From Cladosporium sp. IMV 00045 (Eukaryota; Ascomycota; Dothideomycetes; Cladosporiales; Cladosporiaceae): 64,000 bases of DNA. Below, in pieces: positions 1 through 9,849 of the stretch. The notes under the pieces are model-generated. The model was not told the DNA's origin and made no database searches. It saw only the letters and a program-made list of their open reading frames with translations. The DNA lies in assembly GCA_001931905.2 (NCBI GenBank), contig MSJI02000769.1, positions 1 to 64,000 on the forward strand, in the 5' to 3' direction. Numbering within the stretch: position 1 is the first letter of the stretch; every line of letters starts with the position of its first letter. The translations under genes and the position numbers were made by a program.

Positions 1-648
1 GGAGAAGGCCTCTTTGAAGTTTGTGCTTTGCGCCTGTTGGTCGGACATGATTGTGTTAGTTGTTCGTGTGTCTTGCGCAGTATGTGTTTGTGTGTATATG
101 TGGCTATTTGGCGGAGGGAGGAGGATTGCAAAAGTGTTGTTGTTGTTGATGTTGCTGTTGACAAGGCGCGGGACGGGCAGAGTGGGAGGAGGACGGCGTG
201 GGAAAGACTATTTTGGGTTTGGGTTCGTCGGGCGGGTGGGTTTGCTGCTGGCTGCGACTGGCTGCACACTTGTTTGCGGGCTTTGTTGTGTGGTTACACA
301 ACAACATGCGAATGCAGGGTCTGTCTTTTTGGAAGATGTGATGTTTCAACGTACCATTGTAGAGAGAGGAGTGTGTTGTTGACTTTGTCTTCTTGATGCG
401 AGTCGGAGAGTGTTTTCGAGAGGGAGAGAGAGGAAGAAGGGTGATTCTTGGTATAGACGTTTCTTGAGTGAAGTCGGTAGGAAGTAGTAGCAGGAGCAGT
501 AGTAGTAAGTAATTCACTCTCCTTTGACTTGGGAAATTGATTGAGGAGGTGATCAGAGCGTCGACGTTTACTCTTTACTTGCCTACGTGGGATGGGCGGC
601 GGCTTCTTCTGTGCACGCGGGCGGGCGTTGCCCATGGCAATCAATCAA
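1..648. other. No supported gene at left edge
   Basis: Several overlapping open frames exist on both strands, but none has a recognisable domain, plausible composition or a splice structure that extends it. The stretch is rich in GTT/TGT triplets on the plus strand around 130-170. I see no gene here; it may be the upstream or downstream part of a gene outside the window. Confidence 0.5.
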
Positions 649-2148
649 TCAATTGGCTGGCTGTTCAACAGAGAGTCCCGGGTGATCTTGACGGATGTGT
701 TTGTTCCGACTCCTTTGATAATTAAACGAACGAGAGCAGTAAAAGCATGGAAATTTGTCGGCATCATCCACGTCTGCGGCCTTTCTGCGTTGAGATGTGT
801 CGATATCATCCATGCCTGCGGCCTTTCTAGGTTGTCCGCGGACGTACTCTGCCTGATGCTTCTCCTTGATGTGTGCATTGAGAGATCTTGGATCCGCGTA
901 ATGATGCATGTCTTCAACAGGGCAGTGAGGACACGGGATCTCGTCGAAATTATATCGGGCGAAACTTCTGGGGACAAAGTCTGCCGGGTGTTTCGTTTTG
1001 ATGTGATATTGAAGATTTTTTGAGTTCTTGTAGCGATGCACGTCTCCAGCAGGGCAGTGAGGACATGGATAGTCACCGGAACCAGGAGCTTGCCTCGGCT
1101 GCTTTATCGAACCAGATTCTTCCTCGAGAGCTGGGCGCTTGGTACCCAAAGCAACTGTTTCCACTACTGATTCTTCCAGACCAGTATGCTGACTCGCACC
1201 TTCAGGCATGATACCTTCCTCAGGCTGTAACTCCAATGGACCGCCATTATCCACGGGTAGACTAGGCTGACTCTCAAGCCTTGAGCTTTGAGGCGCCTCT
1301 TGGGGTCCCAAAGGCTCGCCTAGGCCAATGCTTAATACCAGATCCTCACGCTGGCGCAGAAGCTTCCGAAGGCCCTCTATATCTAGAGGCTGGAAAGTAC
1401 TAGGTGGTGGCCCTGCTGGTAGACCTCGAGGAACTCTCATAACAGAAAAGGGGCTCTCATCAATCGAAATATAAGATCCGGACGAAAAGACTCGGAAGAA
1501 GTTACTATAGATCGTCTCTTGATCTGCATCGAGCACCCGCGATTCTGAAAGATTGCCAGCCAGCGTCCAGAAGCTACTCGTTGCCTCTGATCTACTCTTG
1601 ACCCCAATATGGCCAATATGTGTAGATTGGTGAAAAAATGGCAATTGATCGAGCCATGGTACTCTGTCTACGAGTTCTTCATATCTCTTCGTCTCCTAAG
1701 ATGAAGAGATTGCGCACACAGACTGGAACTCGATGCCGACGATGTCAACGGTAACCCAAAGCTCTCGTATCATAAGCTCCAGGTTTCTCCGGAACTCGCC
1801 AAGATAAACCTGGCTACAGTATTCTTTGCGCTTGTCCAGTGATCGTATGCAATCTTGTCGTTGGTCAAGCAAAACCACTAGGGGGCCTTCGGGCATTTCT
1901 AGCCCTGCGAGAGCTGCTTCAGTACGACAGCTTGGGTGATCAAGGTCACCAGTCGATGTGTTGCCTACTGGGCACAACGCGAGCACCAGGATTGCCTTTC
2001 TCTTTCTCTCTCGAACGCGCTGGAATCTTGGTAAGCAATCCACAATTCAGCGAGTTTGGCTCTTAACTAGCTCTGGTGAGAGCTTTTCAAAATCTGATGG
2101 AGCCATACGCTCCGGAATTGCTTTGACTTTCTCATCAGGCCAATATGT
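649..2148 (-). pseudogene. C2H2 zinc-finger protein gene with broken frame
   Basis: The minus strand holds a Cys/His-rich protein whose C-terminal third has three zinc-finger-like units. Two are of the form PCPHC..D.H.Y....L..H....H, and the last is FPCFYCSRSF followed by RNKHIRQDH. The middle is acidic and Pro-rich. This suggests a nucleic-acid-binding protein of unknown target. Upstream, the same frame continues past a single TAG at 1698-1696 into another 115 codons (to about 2043). Further upstream, plausible coding sequence lies in other frames: one starts with MITYWPDEKVKAIP near 2148, another contains ELWIAYQDSSAF. No intron with acceptable length and sites removes the TAG, because the interval to the nearest GT is under 40 bases. 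Either this is a decaying gene or the sequence has errors. CAG to TAG would be a C-to-T change of the kind RIP makes. Family membership beyond zinc finger is not recognised. Confidence 0.5.
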
Positions 2149-2230
2149 AATCATTGGCGTAGACGATTTTTTTTATGCTGCGATTTCGGCATTTTCGTTT
2201 CGCTCGAGCACCGGAGCTGCTGGGTACATG

Positions 2231-2728
2231 TCTTGCTGCATTTTTGCTGATTCCATGAAGTGATTCGTATTCGTGCTGGCTATCTACAGGACTACTCTAC
2301 CATACATCTACAAGAAAAGGACTCTCTATACCCACAAGATACCCATCAGTGCCTTCCTACCTCTATTAAAGCTCAAATGGTAAAGTGGGGACAGCCAACA
2401 TTATTGAGTTCTCCCGCAACCTTGCGTCCTCAACCATCAGGCTCGCCACAACCCATTATAATGCAAATACGCCCGTCTTTTGCGCTTGAGATGTTACCCA
2501 CTGTACCCTTGCACGAGTGATATGTCATTTCTTTAGCTCCGTATGCATATATATATGTCTATCATCTTGGAGATCAAGGATAGACATCCTCCCTTCTATA
2601 CTCTTGGAGTGCACTATGATTGATTGTGTTCTCATGCACAACGGATAGCGCATTTACTCGCCAAAGATCGTCATGTCACATATTCGTACATCTCTATGTC
2701 CACAAAACCACAAGCAAGTACAATCAAC
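2231..2728. other. Gene-free stretch
   Basis: No open frame with coding character. It lies between the broken zinc-finger gene and the 3' end of the methyltransferase gene. A short TA-rich patch (atatatatgt) occurs near 2550. Confidence 0.4.
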
Positions 2729-3725
2729 TCACTTCCTCCTAGCCATCACCAACCCCGACCCCCACTCAATCCTCACCCTATTCTCCTCCCTCCCAAACCA
2801 CTCCTCCTCCCTCGCGATCCTCTCAAACATCTCATCCATAATATCCCCCTCCCCGCCCTCCGTCCTAGCCACCCTCCCCGGATGCGCCTCCTTCCAGCCA
2901 TGATAACTACTCCACGTCCTAACATAAGCCTTCACCTCCCCCACCGTCGTCTCCCTCTCCATAAACATCTTCCCCTCTCCCGACCCCGCCCCCTGCACAC
3001 CAGGCTCATACTCCACCCTCCGCACATCCTCCCACTCCCCCTCCGGCGGCCGAATCACCCGCAACTTGTCCTGCACGTACGACCGCCCCGGCTGCGGCCA
3101 GTACGAGCCCAGCATGTCCGGGTGCGTGTCGTACGCGTACCGCTGCATGGTTTCCGTGGCGCGCGGGAAGTCCACGAATACGTGGTCTTTGTATCCGAAA
3201 TATGCTAGCGTGCCGTTTGGCTTTACTATGCGTGCCATTTCGGGCCACAGCTTGCTATAATCGAACCAATGCGCCGCTTGCCCTGCGACGACGAGGTCGA
3301 CGCTGCCGTCGGGTAGGAAGTGTGAGCCTTCTTCTGCGCTTCCTTCGCGAAACGTGAGGGTCTTGTCGCTCTCATTGCTGGTGTCGTTTTGATGTTGTGC
3401 CGAGATCTCGCGCGCCTGCTTGATCATACCGGCGCTCGGATCGGTGCCGATCGTTTTGGCGAAGCTCTTGCTCAGCTCGCGCGCCATCACGCCGTGGCCG
3501 CAGCCTAGGTCGAGGCATAGCGTTTTGGGCCCGCGGTGGTAGGCGAGGATGGTTTTGTAGAGGGATTGCGGGTAGGAGGGCCGGAAGGCGGCGTAGGAGG
3601 CGTGGGAGAAGGTGGATTTGCTGTGGTAGTATTGCGGTGTAGTGGTTAGTTTGGGTGGTTTGAGTGAACCTACGTGCATGTGTTGGAGATGTAGTGTGAG
3701 TGTGTTCTTACGCGAAAGTCGCCAT
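2729..3725 (-). CDS. Crg1/Tmt1-like SAM-dependent methyltransferase
   Basis: Two exons, 3725-3712 and 3620-2729, with an intron at 3711-3621 (GTAAGA..CACAG, CTAAC branch point). They encode about 301 residues. The short first exon gives MATFA; joined to the second it produces the usual family N-terminus KSTF..ASYAAFRPSYP, which decided the start. Class I methyltransferase motif I is DLGCGHG at about residue 45, followed by the acidic GTDPSAGM strand. VDLVVAGQAAHWFD is the family's post-motif region, and a C-terminal IEWGSGL..ARRK matches the end of yeast Crg1. Crg1 and Tmt1 are small-molecule methyltransferases (cantharidin detoxification, trans-aconitate methylation); the substrate here cannot be read from the sequence. 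The gene is complete with no missing motif. Promoter space is shared with the divergent CoA-binding gene at 4206. Confidence 0.88.
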
Positions 3726-4205
3726 TGTTTTGGCTAAATGGGTCTTCTCTTGTGCTATGGTTTGAAAGCCAGCGAGAGGATGAGATTCACGAAATGTAAG
3801 TTATTGTATACGACTCTCGCCGTCCGACATCGGTTGCTCGAATGCCGATGCAAGTAGAAGCTCCAAAGGACGAGATGCATGTTGTATCACAACAACTAAC
3901 CTCGGCACCGGCACCATCCACCGGGACCGGCGGGTGACCTCAATGTTCTCCACAAAATAATGGCAGAAAACGGTCCGTGCCAGCTTACACCTCGGATTAG
4001 CAACATCAAGCAATATTACAAGACCAATAATTCAACAACGCCACTTTCAACTCATAGACCCAATCCAAAGAAACCGGAATAGAGACTAATAAATCTATCA
4101 AATCGAAGAATCAACCACAACCCAAAATATCAAAACAGATCGACCCAAAAACCTCAACGTCTCCAACAACAACCAACACCAACCAACCAGCCAACAACAA
4201 ACATC
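3726..4205. promoter_or_regulatory. Divergent intergenic region, methyltransferase / CoA-binding gene
   Basis: About 480 bases between two divergent start codons, so it must hold both promoters. The last 120 bases before the plus-strand gene are CA-rich (caacaacaaccaacaccaac), typical of a fungal 5' leader. No specific factor site is claimed. Confidence 0.4.
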
Positions 4206-4694
4206 ATGCCAACAACCCCCTCCCCCATGGCCCAAGCAGCCCGCACATTCATGTCCTCCCCCCTCTTCGCCGTCGCCGGCGCCTCCTCCACCCCCTCTAA
4301 ATTCGGCCACATAATCTTCACCTGGTACCTCTCGCGGCCCCAGCTCTTCCCCCCTCCCACGCCACTCAACCCTTCCACACCATCCATAACCGCCCTTGGC
4401 ACTTCACACCCAACCCTGCCCTCCCCTTCCCACCTTCCCGATCCGAAAAACACGAGTCTCAGCATCGTCACGCCGCCGGCGGTGACGAGGAAGGTTTTGC
4501 AGGAGGCGAGGGAGGTGGGGGTCAGGGCTGTTTGGTTGCAGCCGGGGAGTTTTGGGGAGGAGGAAATGGAGTTTGCGAGGAGGGAGTGGCCTGGGGCGGC
4601 GGTGGGGGGTGAGGAGGAGGGGAGTAGGGGGGACGAGGGGTGGTGTGTGCTTGTGGATGGGGACGAGGCTGTGAGGGGGAGGGGGAGGTTGTGA
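4206..4694 (+). CDS. CoA-binding domain (YccU-like) protein
   Basis: A single exon of 162 residues, the usual size for this small Rossmann family. Near the N-terminus is FAVAGASSTPSKFGHIIFTWYL, the nucleotide-binding loop of CoA-binding proteins. It is followed by a strand with an INP-like position (PLNPSTPSITAL). LSIVTPPAVTRKVLQEA and VRAVWLQPGSF form the second half of the fold, and a final GWCVLVDGD completes it. Bacterial relatives (YccU) bind CoA; the role in fungi is unknown. A second in-frame ATG at 4227 (MAQAAR) is an equally possible start. The 3' half is very G-rich (GGGGAGG runs). Confidence 0.85.
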   Translation: MPTTPSPMAQAARTFMSSPLFAVAGASSTPSKFGHIIFTWYLSRPQLFPPPTPLNPSTPSITALGTSHPTLPSPSHLPDPKNTSLSIVTPPAVTRKVLQEAREVGVRAVWLQPGSFGEEEMEFARREWPGAAVGGEEEGSRGDEGWCVLVDGDEAVRGRGRL

Positions 4695-5220
4695 TGGGGT
4701 GAGGTGTGAGGGAAGGGAGATTGCGTGCGGAAGGGGTTGAGAGGCATTAGTGTTTCTTCGGCATTTCCTGTGGGGACGGTGGGGTTGGCTTTCCTGAAAG
4801 AGAGGTTGACGGTTTGAGAGGAAGTCACGGCAACGTGCCTGCTCAATTGAGCAAGAAATGTGCATGGTAGAGTCACTTAGATGGCTGGGGCGTTTCGAGA
4901 TGATCATATGAAGCAACACGTTGAGACGAGATGCGAGAAGCAGAGAGTCGAGCGGGATGAAGAAGAAAGCATACAAGAAAACTATTATTGCCAATCCCAG
5001 GAACTCATCCTCAGCCCAACACAAGACAAGAACTGTCATATCGAGAAATCAAGACCCAACAAGAATCCTTCCGAACCCGAAAGCCATGCCAATCGCAAAT
5101 CGCGCAAAGAACAAACCGAAGAACAGATGGTGCTTTTTACCCTCAACACCAAAAGCAACCGAACGCGGCCGAAAGAAGTCGTAGGTAGGATCGTGTAAGG
5201 AAGATGTGTCGGCGGCGACC
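4695..5220. other. Convergent 3' regions with an unexplained open frame
   Basis: Between the CoA-binding gene (+) and the secreted-protein gene (-). On the minus strand at about 5182-5045 an open frame of roughly 60 codons contains a typical hydrophobic segment (HHLFFGLFFARFAIGMAFG) and ends in TGA. It has no start of its own. It lies in the 3' untranslated region of the gene above and could be an alternative last exon; see findings. Confidence 0.3.
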
Positions 5221-6278
5221 TCACTTGGGATCCTTGATCTCGGTCTGTCAAGCCATGTCAGTCAGCAGTGTGCAATGAAGATAGATAAGGCAGAAAGACA
5301 GCGACAACATACCTTCAAAACAACCGGGAAGCAGAAATCATGACCCTCAACATCCTCCCAAGGCTTCTCATCCACCCTGTCAGCATAGATGATGTCGACG
5401 ACAACGCTCGTCTGATCAGAAGGCTTGTGGTGATCGGCCTTCTCCCACGCATTGACCGGCATGTCACCAAGCATATGGCGCGCAGCGTCATCCTCATCCT
5501 TAGTCAGCTTCTCGGCAAGAACCTTCTCCAAACCGAACGACACCCTGGAGCAGACGACGAAGCCAGCCTCCGGAGAGAACTTCTTGTTCGACAGCGTATA
5601 GACGAGTGGCTCGTGGTCGTCGCGGATGAGCTGCTAGCCATCGCGGCCGACGAGTTTGGCGTTGTGCTCGCGGTGGTAAGTCTTCTTGTTGGGGTTCGTG
5701 GTCAGCACGGGGAGGTAGGCGCCCTTCTTCGCCGCCCAGGCGCGCGTGTCGCGCTTCCACCCGCTCTCGAAGAGGCGGAAGTACAGCGTGTCGTTGATAG
5801 GGGCCGAGTTGTCGGTTTGCAAGCCGCCTTGCTTGAGGTTCCAGCGCGGCTGCTGGGCGCCGGCCAGGTCGCTTTGCGGGATGTGGATGGTCGTGTTGAG
5901 TGTCCAGATGTCTTTGCGCGAGGCGTGCTCTTTCAGGTGGATGGGGAAGCGGACTTTGTCCTTCTCGGCGCCTTTGGGGACGGCGAAGAGCTGGAAGTTG
6001 CGGTGGTGCTTGGTCGTGTCGTTCAGGATGCGTTCGTCGTCCCAGTGGCGGTCGACTTCGTGGGGTTTGGGGAGGTGGCAGGATGGGGATGGGTTGTGGT
6101 GCTCGGCGGGTTCTTCAGGCTCAGGAGCCTCGTGAGTGGGCTCGGGCTCGTGTGAGGGAGCTGGTGTGGCCTCTTCTACCCACAGGCTGACGGTGGTTGA
6201 TGTGGTGGTGTGAGCTAACACGCCTGCCAGAGCTGGGGTGGCGAGTGCCAAGGGAATGGCGATGTTACGGAAATGCAT
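5221..6278 (-). CDS. Predicted secreted protein with an in-frame TAG
   Basis: Exon 1 is 6278-5313 and exon 2 is 5244-5221, with an intron at 5312-5245 (GTATGT..GACAG). Without the internal stop it would be 329 residues. The start at 6278 gives a clear signal peptide (MHFRNIAIPLALATPALAG), so export through the secretory pathway is likely. Then come a Pro/Glu-rich linker and a conserved-looking globular part with N-glycosylation sites (NDTT, NTT). I do not recognise the family. A TAG at 5636-5634 interrupts the frame at codon 215. Coding quality continues unchanged after it in the same frame (QLIRDDHEPLVYTLSNKKFS), and no short intron can remove it. TAC to TAG would explain it. This could be a recent nonsense mutation, a sequencing error or readthrough. 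If the stop is real, the product is a 214-residue truncated protein. Confidence 0.7.
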
Positions 6279-7212
6279 GTTTGAGGGTGAATGGGGATGT
6301 AACAAATCGTATGTGCTGATGGGTTGTTGGATTGATACAACGTGGTGATGCTTTTCCAATTGATGGATGGTGTTGAGGAGAGGAGGAAAGGAGAAGAGAT
6401 GATGGAAACAAGAACGATATGGGTGGGAAGAGGGGCGGCAATGTGCTTACCTCTACTGTGAGAGAATAGCAGGCAAGCAGGAATGTCGGCGGTGTGGAAG
6501 GAAGGTACTTTATGTGATGAGGTATGGCAGGAAGTCATTAATTATACTTGCTGTGAGAGCAGCGAGGACGATGACCATACATCATAGTATCGACTGCACC
6601 TTCAGGCGAAACAAAATGATGGGAGCGATGCGCAGCTTTGAGGAAGGGGCACATCAGCCATCCAGCTGTCTCCTAGGTGACTTGTTATTTCATTATGTTA
6701 CCTGCGACTGTTGCTAAGCGATGCCCCAAGTCTGCAGGTTAATAGGAGGGGAAAGGCGAGCGGAATGGCAGGAGATACCGTCGAAACCAACGGAAAGAGG
6801 TCCCGGGTCCGATAGACAACAGCATGGCATGTGCTCTTGAAAGAATGTAGACAATTTGAATGGCCAAAGATGAAGTCAAAGAACGCAGGATCAGCTTGCG
6901 AAAGAAAGAGTATACGCCTCTCGCAGGTAGAGAGTATTCGAAAAATAGAGTGGCAACGTGGACGGTTTTTGACGCTGTCGTACCTAAGTATAAGTACCGT
7001 GGGCTTGCGAGTCTAGTCAGCATAGACTGCATGAGAATCACTTGATTTGTGTTCATGACCCCCTCCAGAGTGGAAAGACTAATAAGATCATCGCAAGATT
7101 GAATGCTTGTTGTATTTCTACGCTACTAAAAGCCATACCAGCTTTTTTTTTTATCTACATGCCCGCTTACGATCCATGCAAAAAGCCCATCTCACGCAAA
7201 AGAACACAGCAC
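6279..7212. other. Intergenic, upstream of secreted gene and downstream of DOA1
   Basis: No supported gene. The part next to 6278 is the promoter of the secreted-protein gene. The part near 7213 is the 3' region of DOA1 and contains a T10 run at about 7142-7151. Short open frames on both strands lack domain or codon signal. Confidence 0.4.
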
Positions 7213-9849
7213 TCAACGAAGCTCGTCGCGGATCTCAGCAACAAGCTCCTTCGTGTCCTGCCTTTGAGCCGCCGGCTTCGATCCAGCAAGATGCAGCGTT
7301 CCCGAGATTCCCATCTTCATCTTCTGTCTGAAGTCGCTACCAAGCGTGATGAGAGTACCAAGGGCTGCAAGTGCACGGTAAAGAGCGTCGCCATCAGTCG
7401 CGTGTGGGCTGTCAGACTCGAGCATGAAAGCAATATCGCGCATCAAGATCTCAGCACGCGCCTCGCGGCTTGCTGATTCGCCAGACGGCGCCTGAGAAAC
7501 GGTTTGCACGGCGTAGTTGAGGTAGAGTGTTGCGAGTCCCTTAGCTTGCGCGGGAGACTCGGGTTCAGAGGCGAACGGGCGTACGGCCTGCAGAGCAGGA
7601 TCGAAGTTGCCATCGGCGATGAGGCGTCCGGCGTCGGTCTTGAAGAGGTTCACAAGGAGACGGATGCCGTGGACAACGTTGTTGGCAGTCTCCTGCTTGG
7701 GCGCGAAGATGGAGGCTTTGGAGAGGGTTGAGATGATGTCCTCGTTGTCAATGCTCGTTGATGCAACGAATGCAGGGGAGACCGCAAGCACTGCGAGCAC
7801 ACCAACGGCAGGCACGCGGGCCTTCTGTTGCCATGTGGTTGCGACCTTGAGCAAAGCTGCGGTCTGCTCAGAAGTGGGGTGGGGGTCATTCTTGTTTTGC
7901 AGCTGTTCGGGGAGCTTTTGTACTGCCGCGGCCTCTTCAGAAGTGAGGTCTCCAGACGACTGCGCTTTGTCGATGATAATCTTGATGGCGTTGGCCGGGT
8001 TTCCCTCGATGATCGAAACGAAGCTGCGCTGCGGCAGTTTGCGTCCTCCAGCACCAGATGAGACATCACCAGGACGGTACCTGCGTTCCATGCCCCAAGG
8101 ATCAGAAGCCTGTGTCTGTTGACTTGGGCCAGAACCCTGTCCGATACGGGCGCCCTTCGTGTTGTCGGATATCCAGTTGGCGACTTGCTCGTAGTAGCTC
8201 ATCGGAAGCTCATTCCTCTCAAGGAACTTGCGCGCGGCATCCCACGGTGACTCAGAAAGATTGTATGGCAGCTTAAGGGGAGGCTTGCCTTCTTCGATGT
8301 CGATGTCGAAAACGTAATCGTATTGCTGGCCGTTCAGCTCCTTCTTGGCCGAGCCAGAGCCTTCACCAGAAACGACGGTGCCAATCTAATGATTTGGGTC
8401 AGCGATGTTTCGGTGTTTTTATGGGGAGCTGTCTTCACTTACAAGATCCCACTGTCCCCTAGAGCTTGACCACAGGTGTGCTGTGACGCTGTTGTCATGT
8501 TCGCGAACGAACAGCTGCTGACCGTCACGCTCTCCGGTCTTCGTCTGAAGCGCATCTGCATTTTCAAGGTGATTAGCGGAGATATAGATAAAGAAAAAGT
8601 AACGGATTGCTCACCTGGCCCAGGAAGGTTTTCTTTCTCAAATGGCATGTTCTGGCTGGCGGTTTCGGCTGGGATTGCGTACATTTTGTTGCTCTCCTCG
8701 AACGACTTGACAACCTATGCATGAGGTGTTAATGACCTTGTCAAAACGAATAGGGACGTGTCCTCTTATCGCCACGACTAATGAAACATACCTCTGCATC
8801 ACCATACCTCTCCGGGTCACGGCTGAACACCCGGATGGTCTTATCGGAAGCTCCGCTGACAATATCTCCAGTCTCGGGACATGCTGCTATACTCCAGATG
8901 CTGACAGCCGGATGGGTGATAGTCTGAATGCACTGTCCATCACGGAAAATCCTCACGGTCCTATCTTCGCCGGAGCTGACAATGTCGCCATCAGGCGTGA
9001 TCGCAATGCTGTAAATGTATGCCTCATGGCCGTGCAGCTCGCCCATTGGCGCGCCATCGAGTGACCAGAGACGGATAATTTCATCGTTACCGGCAGAAGC
9101 AAACGCAGCGCCAGACCAGTGGCCCTCGGGGATTTTGCAGAAGCATCTAGGAACATCGGTGTGGCCTTCGATGGTGCGGAGCAGCTTTCCGTTGATATCG
9201 AACATGCGGATCATTTTGTCGGCGCATGCTGTGAAAACGAACTTCTGGTCGTAGACTAGGATTCCCCAGACGGTCATTGTGTGGCCTTGCAGCTCCGCCA
9301 CCACATCGCCAGCCTCGACGTCCCAAACGAACACCTGGCTGTCCCAGCCACCGGAGATGAGTTTGCTGCCATCCTGGCTGAAAGCGAGGCAGCTGATTGT
9401 GTGTGCGTGTCTGGGGAGGATGCGATGGGGATCCGAGTCGGAGGTGGTTCCTGGTTGCTTGACATAGACAATGGTTTCTTTGCCACCGGCTGCGATAAGA
9501 CCATTGGGGTGTTTCTCCGACGGCTCGGCAAACGCGAGAGCATTGAACCAGTCAGATGCTTGTACTGAAATCGTATCGTCGTAAGAAGGCGGTTGAGGTG
9601 AAGTCAGAGTCCATTGTCTAACGGTGCTGTCTCGTGACGCTGAAAGAACAAGTTGCTTAGAAGGGAAAGCAACTGCGCGAACCTAAATAGGAATGTTAGA
9701 GCTCGTTCCAAAATCTGTAGCCACCAACTTCAAAGGCTACCGTAGAGCCAAATCTCGTCGGGCGTATACCACCTCGATGGAAATCACATGATACTCACAT
9801 CCTCCTCGTGGCCACGTAGTATTGCCGAAAGCTTGAAATCGTTGGCCAT
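7213..9849 (-). CDS. DOA1: Ubiquitin-binding WD40-PFU-PUL protein Doa1/Ufd3 (PLAA)
   Basis: Five exons: 9849-9799, 9682-8792, 8714-8615, 8555-8443 and 8385-7213, giving 775 residues. All splice sites are GT..AG and all phases agree. The N-terminus (MANDFKLSAILRGHEED) starts a seven-bladed WD40 propeller with repeated GH..D and SGG.D elements (VFVWDVEAGDVVAELQGHT, ASAGNDEIIRLWSLDG). A PFU domain follows (GQQLFVREHDNSVTAHLW through ..NLSESPWDAARKFLERNELP), then an alpha-helical PUL domain to the C-terminus. In yeast the propeller and PFU bind ubiquitin and PUL binds the tail of Cdc48/p97. The protein maintains free ubiquitin and sorts ubiquitylated membrane proteins in cytosol and nucleus. The length and domain order are typical and nothing is missing. 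Confidence 0.97.

Noticed and set aside
4154..5039. Minus-strand frames opposite the CoA-binding gene
   Set aside because: Shadow of the GC-rich gene on the plus strand; Pro/Ser-rich without domains.
1696..5636. TAG reassigned as a sense codon, suggested by two in-frame TAG codons
   Set aside because: Several intact genes in the window end in TAG (velvet-like, HAUS3-like, YIP4, ICL1), so TAG works as a stop here.
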